Positions 36,257 through 45,527 of a stretch of 64,000 nucleotides of DNA are shown piece by piece. Position 1 is the first letter of the stretch; each line of letters starts with the position of its first letter. The notes beneath the pieces are model-generated. The model was not told where the DNA came from, did not search any database, and saw nothing but the letters and a program-made list of their open reading frames with translations. The position numbers and the translations under genes were made by a program. The stretch spans positions 124,001 through 188,000 of the forward strand of contig JADLHG010000031.1 of NCBI GenBank assembly GCA_020848905.1. The letters run 5' to 3'. The DNA comes from Deltaproteobacteria bacterium. GTDB lineage: Bacteria; Myxococcota_A; Polyangia; GCA-2747355; JADLHG01.

Positions 36257-37456
36257 ATGCGCGTGCGTGGCTCGGTCTTCTTCGCCATCTGGCTCGCAGT
36301 CGGTCTCGCCGGCTGCTTCAAGGGGAGCGGCGTGTCGCTCGACGTGGGTGGACCTTCCGACCCCGACGGGGGTCCGGAGCGGGATGGCCCGCCCCCCGAC
36401 GGCGTGGCCGCGCCGGGGATCAACGTGGGCGCCCCCTGCACCCCCAACGCGGCGGCCCGCGACTGCAAGAGCCAGTCACCGCTCTGCATCCGCAACCAGT
36501 GCACGGCCGAGTGCGTGCCGGACGATCCGATCACCCCGTCCGACGAGGACACCTGCCCCGAGGCGAAGAGCGGCAAGACGATCTGCGGGATGGTGCCGGG
36601 CTTTCCCGACCAGGCCTACTGCCTCGTGCGTTGCGTCCCCTCGGAGACCGCGAACCCCTGCCCGCAGGGCTCCGGCACCGCCTGCAACCCGAGCTCCACC
36701 GAGCAGACCGCGCGCCTCGACGTCGCGGCGTGCGTGCTGGCGGCCTGCCGGAGCGACAAGGATTGCCCGGTGGTCACCGAGCGGGCCTGCGACCCGAAGA
36801 GCGGGGACGCGGACTGCGAAGCGGTGGCGGGAGAGTTCTGCCTGACCGTGGGTGAGGGGTCGCACTGCGCGGTCCCCGGCCACTGCAACACCACGACCGG
36901 CCTCTGCGGGGCCAACTACGTGGGCACGCCGGGGGTGAAGGTCGGCGCTCCGTGCGCGAAGGATGCGGACTGCGACAAGGATCAGTTCTGCGAGCGCGAG
37001 TACGCCGACGCGGCGCGCGGGACGATGCTGCGGAACGGCTACTGCACCAAGCGAGGGTGCACCTTCGCGCAGCAGGCGCCGAGCTTCGCTTGCCCGGCCG
37101 GGTCGGTCTGCCTGCGCGGCATCCCCGGCGGGCATTGCCGCAAGGCCTGCAGCCTCGGCGACGCGGCGAGCTGTCGAGGGGTCGGGGCGGACAAGCTCGG
37201 GGACTACGAGTGCTACGCCTGGGACCGGGTCAAGCACGGGGGCCTGGCGCTCGCCGACGGCCCCGTGTGCGACTTCGCCGGGGAGATGGGCTGCGACCAG
37301 CTTCCGCTGCACGGGCTGAAGGAGTGCAAGGAGCTCGGCGACGCGACGAACAGCACCAAGATGAGCTGCCGGGACCCTGCCACGAACAAGGAGCTGGCGG
37401 ACAAGCTGAGCAAGGCGGGGCGCTGCCTCGACGACACCGCGTCGGGACCTCCGTGA
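36257..37456 (+). CDS. Cysteine-rich lipoprotein
   Basis: A 399-residue predicted lipoprotein: MRVRGSVFFAIWLAVGLAG then Cys20 (lipobox VGLAGC), a short Pro/Gly/Asp-rich linker, and a long region with more than 35 Cys residues. These recur in short units such as CKSQSPLCIRNQC, CRSDKDC, CAKDADCDKDQFC and CPAGSVCLRGIPGGHC, the spacing expected of disulfide-rich EGF- or Kazal-like extracellular repeats. Such proteins are common on the surface of myxobacteria-like organisms. I do not recognise a function. An ATG at 36248 is an alternative start, separated by three codons; GGAGG sits between the two. Confidence 0.78.
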   Translation: MRVRGSVFFAIWLAVGLAGCFKGSGVSLDVGGPSDPDGGPERDGPPPDGVAAPGINVGAPCTPNAAARDCKSQSPLCIRNQCTAECVPDDPITPSDEDTCPEAKSGKTICGMVPGFPDQAYCLVRCVPSETANPCPQGSGTACNPSSTEQTARLDVAACVLAACRSDKDCPVVTERACDPKSGDADCEAVAGEFCLTVGEGSHCAVPGHCNTTTGLCGANYVGTPGVKVGAPCAKDADCDKDQFCEREYADAARGTMLRNGYCTKRGCTFAQQAPSFACPAGSVCLRGIPGGHCRKACSLGDAASCRGVGADKLGDYECYAWDRVKHGGLALADGPVCDFAGEMGCDQLPLHGLKECKELGDATNSTKMSCRDPATNKELADKLSKAGRCLDDTASGPP

Positions 37457-37483
37457 CGCGAAGCCCGCGCCCGTCTCCCCAGC

Positions 37484-38230
<747 letters not shown>

Positions 38231-38335
38231 CGCGCTCCCTCCGTCGGAAAGGCCCCGAGCATAGCGCCGCGCCACGGAGCGGGATAGGGGCACGGCTGGC
38301 TGTCTGCTACGATGCGGCCCCCCAAGGAGAGGCAC

Positions 38336-38956
38336 ATGGCCCAGAGCTTCGACTTCTACTACGACTTCGAGAGCCCCTTCGCCTACCTGGCCGCGACGCA
38401 GCTGCCGGCGCTCTGCGACCGGACGGGCGCGGTCTGCCGCTATAGGCCGATCTTCCTCGCCGGGCTGATGAAGGCCACGGGCAACCGCCCTCCCGGAGAG
38501 GTGCCGAACAAGGGGCGATACCTGATGCAGGAGCTGCAGCTCTGGCGGAAGGCCTTCGACGTGCCGCTGGAGTGGCCGGTGCACTTCCCCCTCGGGGAGC
38601 TGCGGCCTATCCGCGCGGCGGTCTACGCCTTCGGCGAGAGCGAACGCGCGGGGGTCGCCTTCACGCAGGCGCTGTATCGCGCGCACTGGGGGGAGCGGAA
38701 AGATGCCCGCAGCGATGCGGTGGTGCAGGCCGCGGCCGAGGCGGCCGGCCTCGACTTCGCGGCGCTGCAGGCCGCCGTCCAGGACCCCGCCCTCAAGGAA
38801 CGCCTCAAGGCCGAGACCGAGGAGGCGGGGGGACGCGGGGCCTTCGGGGTCCCCACCTTCTTCGTGGGAGAGCAGATGCTCTGGGGGGTGGACAAGCTCC
38901 CCTGGCTCGAGGCGCTCCTCCTCGGCAAGCCCCTCACCTTGCCACGGTGCGGTTGA
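38336..38956 (+). CDS. 2-hydroxychromene-2-carboxylate isomerase-like protein (DsbA/kappa-GST family)
   Basis: A 206-residue thioredoxin-like protein: FDFYYDFESPFAYLA near the N terminus is the family active site region (a Ser of 'SPF/Y' binds glutathione), followed by an all-helical insert and FGVPTFFVGEQMLWGVDKLPWLE, the closing thioredoxin part with the cis-Pro and the 'WG.D' end. Family enzymes isomerise hydroxychromene carboxylates in naphthalene degradation with glutathione, but most genomic members are of unknown substrate. AAGGAGA precedes the ATG at 38336, and TACGAT at 38308 is a possible -10 box. BolA follows. Confidence 0.88.
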   Translation: MAQSFDFYYDFESPFAYLAATQLPALCDRTGAVCRYRPIFLAGLMKATGNRPPGEVPNKGRYLMQELQLWRKAFDVPLEWPVHFPLGELRPIRAAVYAFGESERAGVAFTQALYRAHWGERKDARSDAVVQAAAEAAGLDFAALQAAVQDPALKERLKAETEEAGGRGAFGVPTFFVGEQMLWGVDKLPWLEALLLGKPLTLPRCG

Positions 38957-38980
38957 CGCCGCGCCGGAGGGTGCTACATC
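38953..38980 (+). promoter_or_regulatory. Promoter of bolA-like gene
   Basis: TTGACG at 38953-38958, 16 bases, then TACATC at 38975-38980. The -35 overlaps the stop codon of the isomerase gene. The predicted start site is within a few bases of the ATG at 38990, so the message would be almost leaderless. Confidence 0.5.
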
Positions 38981-38989
38981 TCGCTACCC

Positions 38990-39247
38990 ATGACAGCACA
39001 TCCGACCGATTTCCAAGGTTCCGTGGAAGAGGCCCTGCTCACCGCCATCGAGAACGCCCTCCCGGGGGCGCACGCGGAGGTTCGCGGCAGCGGCGGGCAC
39101 TTCAGCCTGGTCGTCGTCTCGCCCGTCTTCGAGGGGAAGGCGATGCTCGACAGCCACCGGCTGGTCTACTCGGCGATCGCGCCGCTGATGTCGGGCGACC
39201 GGGCCCCCGTGCACGCCATCGACAGCCTGATCACGCGAGCCCGCTAG
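38990..39247 (+). CDS. BolA-family protein
   Basis: An 85-residue BolA protein: a helix then GAHAEVRGSGGHFSLVVVSPVFEGKAMLDSHRLVYSAI (the class II KH-like core, given here in pieces: SGGHFSLVVVSP and SHRLVYSAI). The conserved His in the 'SHRLVY' strand-turn is the ligand residue that joins monothiol glutaredoxins in shared 2Fe-2S clusters. Functions are in iron-sulfur trafficking and stress or cell-shape regulation. It is followed convergently by a CDGSH iron-sulfur protein gene 46 bases away, an interesting pairing. No glutaredoxin gene is nearby. Confidence 0.9.
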   Translation: MTAHPTDFQGSVEEALLTAIENALPGAHAEVRGSGGHFSLVVVSPVFEGKAMLDSHRLVYSAIAPLMSGDRAPVHAIDSLITRAR

Positions 39248-39293
39248 GGCCAGTCACCACCGGGGCCTGGCGCGGGCACCGGCGCAGACCGCG

Positions 39294-39530
39294 TCACAGC
39301 CGCTTGTGGGTCCCGTCGCAGTACGGAGCCTTGGCCGTGTGCTTGCACCGGCAGAGGGCCACCTTCCGCTTCGCGTCCAGCGTCAGCTCGAGCGGCTCGA
39401 ACTCCGACCCCTTGTGGCTCCCGTCGCAGAAGGGCTGGCTGGCCGAGCGGCCGCATCGGCACCACCAGTAGGTGCCGGGCTCCAGCTCGAGAATCGCGGG
39501 GGACTTCTCGGCGATGGTCGGATCGGCCAC
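39294..39530 (-). CDS. CDGSH iron-sulfur domain protein with two CDGSH motifs
   Basis: A 78-residue protein with two copies of the CDGSH-type cluster site: CRCGRSASQPFCDGSHK and CRCKHTAKAPYCDGTHK, each supplying three Cys and one His for a redox-active 2Fe-2S cluster. Duplicated short CDGSH proteins occur in many bacteria; the function in bacteria is not settled. I take the GTG at 39530 as start because a GAAGGAG Shine-Dalgarno lies at suitable spacing and no ATG fits. It is convergent with bolA and divergent from the sensor kinase. Confidence 0.92.
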   Translation of the reverse strand: MADPTIAEKSPAILELEPGTYWWCRCGRSASQPFCDGSHKGSEFEPLELTLDAKRKVALCRCKHTAKAPYCDGTHKRL

Positions 39531-39744
39531 GGGCGACTCCTTCTCTGAGGGGACCAGGCGCGCAAGAATAGCGCGGTCCGGGGCGCTGTCCACCGCTCGG
39601 CGCGGCGGCTCAAGGTTCCGCGAGCCCGGCCGATGAAGAAACAGAGGGGCGCGCCGGGCACCTACGGGAGAGGTGCGACGGCCGCCGGCGAGACCGCACG
39701 AGGGGGGGCTTGTGCCAACGCGAGAGCCACGGCCAGCAGGTGCC

Positions 39745-42066
39745 ATGCGCGAGCTGATCCGGTTGAGGGCCGTCTGGGCCACGCTGATCGTGCTCGGGGT
39801 GCTGCTCACGGCCCGCTTCGTGACCCAGGCGCGGCTGGAGAGCGAGATCCTCGGGGCTCTCGGTGCGCGGCTCCACGCGGCGCACGCCGGCGACGTGCGC
39901 GCGCTTCGCCTGTGGGCCGATCAGCAGAAGGAGCTGGCCCGGCTCCAGGCCGCGGAGCCCGTGGCCCGGCGGGCCGTGCTGGAGCTCATCGCGCAGGGGC
40001 GGGCCGGAGCCAGCCCGGAGGCGCTTCGCCGCAGCGCCGCTCAGCTAGAGCTGCGGCGGACCCTCGGGGCCGTCGTCAGGGGGCTCGGGTATCTCGGGTT
40101 CGTGGTCAGCGACGCGAGCGGGCGCACGGTGGGGGCGCTCTTCGATTCGCCCCTCGGGCAGCGGAGCCTCGCGGGCTACCCGGAGCTCGTGCCGCGAGCG
40201 CTGCGCGATGGGGCCGCGATCACCCCCCCCGCGCTCTCCGAGATCCCGCTGCCGGAGCCGGGCACCCGCGACTGGACGCGCCGCACGCAGCTTCTCGTCG
40301 CCGCCCCGGTGCGCGACGAGAAAGGCCGCCCCGTGGCGGTGCTCGCGTTTCGCCTCTCCCCCGACCGCGCGCTCGGCAAGGTCTTCGAACCCGCCCGCTG
40401 GGGGGAATCCGGCGAGAGCTACGGCTTCGATCGCGCCGGCCGGATGCTTGGCCGCAGCCGCTTCGAGGAGACGCTGCGGAGTGCGGGTCTCCTCGGGCGC
40501 GAAGCCGGCGGGACCCGGACCAGTCAAGGTGTTGCGCTGCGGGACCCGGGCGGGGAGCTCGCGGCGGGGCACCGGCCCGCGGGATCGCCGTCGAGCTGGC
40601 CCCTGACCCGCGCCGTGGAGGCGGGTACCGCCGGCCGCGACGGACTGGACGTCAAGGGGTATCGCGACTACCGGGGCGCCACGGTGGTCGGGGCCTGGAG
40701 CTGGCTCCCCGAGCTCGGCTTCGGCGCCGTCACCGAGATGGACCTCGCGGAGGTGCGTCGCCCGCTCCGGCAGCTCTCGCAGACCTTCGTGGTGGTCATT
40801 CCCGTGCTGCTCCTCATGGCGCTCCTCGGCATGCGTCTCGAGCTCCGGGCGCGCCGGCGCGCTGCCGAGGTGCTGGACCTCTTCGACCACGCGGTCGTCG
40901 GCGCCCTGCAGATCCGGGAGGACGGCCGCGTCACGCGGCTGAACGCGATGGCCCGGCAAATCCTCGGTTGTCCCCCCGGGCCGCGGCGTCCGGACCCCTT
41001 CCCGACGTTTCTCGAGGAGCCGACGGGGTGGGCGGACGTGGTGGCGCGCGTGCGCGTCGGTGAACGCGTGAGCGATCTGCCGGTCGAGCTCCGGGGGCGG
41101 GATGGCCAGCAGCGGACCGTGCTGCTCGACGCGAGCGGCCGTTTCCACTTCGGGCGGCTCGCGGAGGTCCGCGTCTTCCTCCGGGACGTGACGGAGGCGC
41201 GCAAGGCGGAGCGCGAGCTCCAGCGACTTCACGGCGAGCTCCTCGACGCCTCGCGGCAGGCGGGAATGGCCGAGGTGGCCACGAGCGTCCTCCACAACGT
41301 GGGCAACGTCCTCAACAGCGCGAACGTCTCCGGACAGCTCCTGCACCGCGGCCTCAAGGAGCTGCGGCACGAAGGCGTGGGCAAGGCGGCGACGCTGCTC
41401 AGGACCCACGAGGAGAGGATCACCTCCGCGCTGCCCGAGCTACCCCAGCTCAGCTCCGTGCCCACCTATCTGGCGGCCCTGGGCGCACACCTCGCCGGCG
41501 AGCGAACCCGCCTGCTCGACGAAGCGCGGCGTCTGCTCGAGCACCTGGATCATCTGCGCCACGTGGTGAGCCTGCAGCAGAGCTACGCCAAGAACCTGGG
41601 GGTCAAGGAGTTCGTGGCGCTGAAGGACGTGGTCGAGGCGTCGGTGGAGCTCAACGTGGAGGCCTTCCAGCAGGCCTCGGTGACCGTCGAGCGCGCGTAC
41701 GACGAGCTTCCCCCTCAGCTCCTCGACCGGCACCGCGTGATGCAGATCCTCGTGAACCTCCTCCGCAACGCCGGCCAGGCGATGGAGCAGTGTCCGGCCG
41801 AGGCGCGGGTGGTTCGGGTGCGCGTCGAGAAGAACGGCGAGCCCCAGGTGAAGGTGCACGTGATCGACCGCGGAATCGGGATGAGCGCCGAGGCGCTCGC
41901 GCGTGTCTTCGAGTTTGGCTTCACGACCAAGAAGACGGGCCACGGCTTCGGGCTGCACTCCTGCGCGAACCTCGCGCGGGAGATGGGGGGCCGGCTCTCC
42001 TGCCACAGCGAGGGCCAGGGCAAGGGCGCGACCTTCACGCTCGAGCTGCCGTTTCAGCAGAGCTGA
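39745..42066 (+). CDS. Membrane sensor histidine kinase (periplasmic sensor, PAS, HATPase)
   Basis: A 773-residue kinase. TM1 (about 8-27) and TM2 (about 340-362: TFVVVIPVLLLMALLGM) flank a ~300-residue periplasmic sensor resembling a double Cache domain (LGFVVSDASGRTVG, GTRDWTRRTQLLVAAPVRDEKGRP given in part). A PAS-like domain follows (from ALQIREDGRVTRLNAMARQIL). The H-box is the variant SVLHNVGNVLNSANV, typical of a distinct kinase subgroup. The ATPase domain has LVNLLRNAGQAM and GHGFGLHSCANLAREMGG. It lacks a receiver domain and has no partner regulator beside it. The start ATG at 39745 is preferred; the frame is open upstream. Confidence 0.9.
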   Translation: MRELIRLRAVWATLIVLGVLLTARFVTQARLESEILGALGARLHAAHAGDVRALRLWADQQKELARLQAAEPVARRAVLELIAQGRAGASPEALRRSAAQLELRRTLGAVVRGLGYLGFVVSDASGRTVGALFDSPLGQRSLAGYPELVPRALRDGAAITPPALSEIPLPEPGTRDWTRRTQLLVAAPVRDEKGRPVAVLAFRLSPDRALGKVFEPARWGESGESYGFDRAGRMLGRSRFEETLRSAGLLGREAGGTRTSQGVALRDPGGELAAGHRPAGSPSSWPLTRAVEAGTAGRDGLDVKGYRDYRGATVVGAWSWLPELGFGAVTEMDLAEVRRPLRQLSQTFVVVIPVLLLMALLGMRLELRARRRAAEVLDLFDHAVVGALQIREDGRVTRLNAMARQILGCPPGPRRPDPFPTFLEEPTGWADVVARVRVGERVSDLPVELRGRDGQQRTVLLDASGRFHFGRLAEVRVFLRDVTEARKAERELQRLHGELLDASRQAGMAEVATSVLHNVGNVLNSANVSGQLLHRGLKELRHEGVGKAATLLRTHEERITSALPELPQLSSVPTYLAALGAHLAGERTRLLDEARRLLEHLDHLRHVVSLQQSYAKNLGVKEFVALKDVVEASVELNVEAFQQASVTVERAYDELPPQLLDRHRVMQILVNLLRNAGQAMEQCPAEARVVRVRVEKNGEPQVKVHVIDRGIGMSAEALARVFEFGFTTKKTGHGFGLHSCANLAREMGGRLSCHSEGQGKGATFTLELPFQQS

Positions 42067-42345
42067 TCGGCGCGTTACGGCCGGCGCTCGTCCGGGACGA
42101 GGCGGACGCGAGCGGGGCAGACGGGAGCGGGCGGGCGAGGCATGGCGGACTCCGTTCTCGGACGGAGGAGTAGCAATCGCCGGGCCAGGCGGCGGCGCAC
42201 GGCCTTTCGCGACCTTGCCTGAGGGGGTCCGCAGAAAATTGAGTCGCGCGCGCCACAGGCGCTGCCGCAGGGTCACGGCCAGCGGCTCGGGAATGCCAGC
42301 TTGTCCCGACGGGTTCATCCGTACACGAGGCAGCCGGGAGGTGAC

Positions 42346-43086
42346 ATGCCGCGACGATCGATCTTCGAAAGGCTGGCCGCGCGTCTTCGCCGCACGAGCT
42401 CCACGGAGCCGCGCCGCCCGACCGGCTGGAAGCACCAAGCCCGCTCCCTCGGGGGAGTCCTGCTGGTGTGCTTGCTCTTTCGCGCCTTCATCGCCGAGGC
42501 GCACGTCATCCCGAGCGGCAGCATGATCCCCACGCTCGAGGTGGGAGACCGGCTCTACGTGAACAAGCTGGTCTACGGCCTGAACGTGCCCTTCCTCGAC
42601 TACAAGCTCGTGGACGGGCGCGCTCCGCGCCGCGGTGAGGTCATCACCTTCAGCCATCCGAGGGAACCGGGGAAGATCCTCATCAAGCGCGTGGTGGCGG
42701 TCTCCGGAGACACCGTGGAGCTTCGCGCGCAGGTGCTTGTAGTGAACGGCCGGTCCGTGCCCCGGCGCCGGCTCGCCGAGCCGTGCCCGCCCTCGGTCGA
42801 CAGCGCTCGCGCCGGAACGTGCGCCGTCTACCTCGAGGAGCTCGGTCGGGAGCGCTATCGCGTGCTCGAGCAGGAGCCGGACAACCCGAACGCAGACCTG
42901 CCGCCGCGGCGCGTGCCAGAGGGGCACCTCTTCGTGCTCGGGGACAACCGGGACGACAGCGACGACAGCCGCTTCTGGGGGACCGTGCCGCAGGCCAACG
43001 TGAAAGGACGCGCCTTCGTGATCTTCTGGTCGAGCGGCGGCGGGCAGGGAGTGCGCTGGCGGCGCTTCTTCACCACGGTGCACTGA
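42346..43086 (+). CDS. lepB: Signal peptidase I
   Basis: A 246-residue type I signal peptidase that cleaves signal peptides of exported proteins at the periplasmic face. One transmembrane helix (about 34-50) precedes the catalytic Ser59 in IPSGSMIPTL (box B). Lys114 lies in ILIKRVVAVSGD (box D), and box E is LGDNRDDSDDSRFWG. The chain is shorter than E. coli LepB, with a single N-terminal helix. A strong GGGAGGTGAC precedes the ATG at 42346. It is a single gene; the next gene is the GT2 fusion. Confidence 0.96.
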   Translation: MPRRSIFERLAARLRRTSSTEPRRPTGWKHQARSLGGVLLVCLLFRAFIAEAHVIPSGSMIPTLEVGDRLYVNKLVYGLNVPFLDYKLVDGRAPRRGEVITFSHPREPGKILIKRVVAVSGDTVELRAQVLVVNGRSVPRRRLAEPCPPSVDSARAGTCAVYLEELGRERYRVLEQEPDNPNADLPPRRVPEGHLFVLGDNRDDSDDSRFWGTVPQANVKGRAFVIFWSSGGGQGVRWRRFFTTVH

Positions 43087-43172
43087 CCGCCGGCGGCTCG
43101 TCGCCGCGCCGCGCCCATAGCTAGCAGCCCCTGCCTTGTTAAGCGGTGCGCGGTGGGCGATCCTTACGGCCC

Positions 43173-44357
43173 ATGGCCGAGCCCGCTCGCACGCTGCTCC
43201 TCCACCTCGAACGCGTCCTGTTCGATCCGGACGCCAGCGACTCGCCGCGCGCGCGACCCGGGGCGCAGTCTCTCCTCGATCGACTAGCCAGCACGTCCGT
43301 CGTCCTGCTCTGCGACGGGGCGGAGAGCGAGGCACGCGAGCGCCTGGCGGCCGCCGGCTTGCGGCCTCCTCCGGGCTGCCTCGGCCCCCTCTCCCTCGCG
43401 GGGCTCGACCGGTCCGGCGTGGCCGACCAGCTCGCCCACTTCGGCGTCGCGCGCGAGGCCCAGGTGTTCGTGGCGAGCGGCTCGCCCGAGGGGCTCGCGC
43501 GGCTGTCGCCGGGGCCGGATTGCGAGGCCGCGAGCGAGACGCCGCCGGTCGTGGCCGTGGGGCTGCGGGATCGGGCCGAGGAGGCGCAGGCGCTCGAGGC
43601 CGCCGGCGCGTGGTTCGTGGCCAGCGACCTCCTCGAGCTCGGCGATCTGCTCCTCGCGCCCCGGCGCGCGACGAACCTCTCCTTCGTCCTGCTCGCCTAC
43701 AACGAGGCCGCCTCGATCGCCGAGGCGATCCGCGACGTGCGCCGCTTTTGCGCCGTCTACGCGGGGCGCTACGAGCTCGTCGTCATCGACGACGGCAGCA
43801 CGGACGACACGGGAGCCCGGGCGCTCGCCGAGGGGCGGGGAGACCTGCGCGTGATCCGGCACGACACCAACCAGGGAATGGGAGCGGGGTTGCGCGACGG
43901 CTTCCGCGCGGCCCGCGGCGACTACCTCGTGCCGCTTCCGGCGGACCGACAGGTGAGGCCTCAGTCGCTCGTGCGCTTCCTGCCGCACCTCGGGCCGAGC
44001 CGCGTGGTGGTGAGCCGCTACCTCGTGCCGCACTCGGGGCCCGACCGCGCTCTCATGACGGCGGTCTTTCGCCTCATCCGCCGCCACCTCGGTGGCCTGC
44101 GCGTGGACTTCGCCGGCGCCTACGTCTTTCACCGGAGGTGGGTGGAGGCGATCGACCTCGGGACGCTTCGCTCGGAGACCTTCGTCTTCAGCTTCGAGCT
44201 GCTCGAGCGACTGCGGCAGGCCGGCTGCGCCTTCCACGAGGTGCCGATCTACCCCTTCTTGCGCGAGCACGGGCAGAGCCGCGAGGCCGCGTTGCGCCGC
44301 ATCCTGCGCGTGGCGGAAGAGGTGCTGCGCTACCGCTGGCGCACGATCGTGGAGTGA
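43173..44357 (+). CDS. Fusion of degenerate HAD-like domain and GT2 glycosyltransferase
   Basis: A 394-residue protein with two parts. Residues 6-160 look like a HAD-type Rossmann fold (LLLHLERVLFDPD start, SVVLLCDG, PVVAVGLRDRAEEAQALEAAGAWFVASDLLEL end), but the nucleophile motif DxDxT is replaced by LHLERV, so it is probably inactive. Residues 169-394 form a GT-A/GT2 glycosyltransferase: LSFVLLAYNEAASI, VVIDDGSTDDT (nucleotide-sugar binding, Asp206/207), RHDTNQGMGAGLRDGF and the second acidic site PADRQ. This half resembles the dolichol/undecaprenyl-phosphate mannose or glucose synthases. No membrane helix is evident. The HAD-like part may bind a ligand or tune activity (inference). Confidence 0.83.
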   Translation: MAEPARTLLLHLERVLFDPDASDSPRARPGAQSLLDRLASTSVVLLCDGAESEARERLAAAGLRPPPGCLGPLSLAGLDRSGVADQLAHFGVAREAQVFVASGSPEGLARLSPGPDCEAASETPPVVAVGLRDRAEEAQALEAAGAWFVASDLLELGDLLLAPRRATNLSFVLLAYNEAASIAEAIRDVRRFCAVYAGRYELVVIDDGSTDDTGARALAEGRGDLRVIRHDTNQGMGAGLRDGFRAARGDYLVPLPADRQVRPQSLVRFLPHLGPSRVVVSRYLVPHSGPDRALMTAVFRLIRRHLGGLRVDFAGAYVFHRRWVEAIDLGTLRSETFVFSFELLERLRQAGCAFHEVPIYPFLREHGQSREAALRRILRVAEEVLRYRWRTIVE

Positions 44358-44367
44358 CCTCCCCGAC

Positions 44368-45420
44368 CTACGGCTTGCCGACGTACTGGAAGATCCCCGT
44401 ATTCGCCGCAGCGAAGACCTCGGTGGCCGAGAGGCCCCACACCGCGTTGAAGTAGGTCGGCGTGCTGGGGGGCACCTTGCTCCAGCTCTTGCCGTCGCAG
44501 TGGAATACCGACTCGTCCCCCTTGAACATCGGGTGCCCGACCACGAAGAGGTCCGAGGCCGAGCTGCCCCACACGCCGTAGAAGTAGGAGGTGCTGCCGG
44601 TGTTCATGTCCGTCCAGCTCTTGCCGTCGTAGCGCGCCACGAGGCCGTCGAGCCCGGTCGCGTAGACCTCCGTCCCCGACAGCCCCCACACGGAGTGCAG
44701 GTCCGACTTCAGGGTGGTCTTCGCGGCGGTCCAGGTGGTCCCGCTCGGGCGGTTCAGGATCGTGGCGTCCGCTCCGACGACGAAGAGCTCGCTCGCGGAA
44801 GCGCCCCACACGGCGTGCAGATCCTTCGAGGTGCCGCTCGTCTGATAGCTCCAGTAGGTGCTGGTCCCGCTCCGCGCCCGGATCGTCCCGGCGCCTCCCA
44901 CCGCGATGACCTCGTTGCCGAGGCCGAACACCGCGCGGAAGTCCGACGAGTAGGTGCTCTTGTAGTCCTCGGCCCACTGGGTGCCGTCGTACTTCAGGAT
45001 GATGCCCTCTCCAACGGCGTAGGCCTCGGTCTTGCTCGAGGCCCAGACTCCCTTGAGGTGCGCCTGGATCCCGCTCGACTGCTCGGTCCAGTCCTTGCCG
45101 TCGTAGAAGAGGATCATGCCGTCCTTGCCCACGGCGAAGATCGTGTTCGCGTCCACGCCCCACAGGTCCAGAATGGTGCTGCTCGCCTTGGCCTTCATGT
45201 TCTTCCAGGCCGAGGCCGGGCCCCCCTGATCCGCGCGGCCGTCCCGCCTTCCCCCGTCGCGCGCGCGGCCGTCGTCGGCCCCAGTCTCCGAGCCCGAGCC
45301 GTCCCACACGCTCGCCTCGCTCACGCCCGCATCCGTCGCGGCGCTGTCCGCGTTGCCCTGGCTCTTGCTTCCGCAGGCCGCCACGAAAGGTACGACGAGC
45401 ACAATCCACCGGCGCAGCAT
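44368..45420 (-). CDS. Lipoprotein with beta-propeller-like repeats (first of two paralogues)
   Basis: A 350-residue lipoprotein: MLRRWIVLVVPFVAACG with lipobox VAAC, then an Asp/Gly/Arg-rich linker (about 20-68), then about six repeats of ~45 residues of the form VWGxSxxExFVVGxxxTILxxxGxxW, for example VWGASASELFVVGADATI, VWGLSGTEVYATGLDGLVARYDGKSW and VWGSSASDLFVVG. These fit a beta-propeller of YVTN/WD-like blades. A paralogue lies at 55582. The ATG has an AGGAGG Shine-Dalgarno. Function unknown; such repeats usually make binding scaffolds on the cell surface. Confidence 0.82.
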   Translation of the reverse strand: MLRRWIVLVVPFVAACGSKSQGNADSAATDAGVSEASVWDGSGSETGADDGRARDGGRRDGRADQGGPASAWKNMKAKASSTILDLWGVDANTIFAVGKDGMILFYDGKDWTEQSSGIQAHLKGVWASSKTEAYAVGEGIILKYDGTQWAEDYKSTYSSDFRAVFGLGNEVIAVGGAGTIRARSGTSTYWSYQTSGTSKDLHAVWGASASELFVVGADATILNRPSGTTWTAAKTTLKSDLHSVWGLSGTEVYATGLDGLVARYDGKSWTDMNTGSTSYFYGVWGSSASDLFVVGHPMFKGDESVFHCDGKSWSKVPPSTPTYFNAVWGLSATEVFAAANTGIFQYVGKP

Positions 45421-45527
45421 GGGACCACCCTCCTTTACGCGCGGAGATATAGTGCGTCGCGCCGGGCGGGTCAACGGCCGTTGCGACCCCCGGGGGTCTG
45501 CGCGTGTCGGCGGGGGCCGGCCGCGGA

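Noticed and set aside
42150-42167. A six-base hairpin (CTCCGT/ACGGAG) downstream of the sensor kinase as a terminator.
   Set aside because: The stem is short, there is no T tract, and such stems are frequent by chance in GC-rich DNA.
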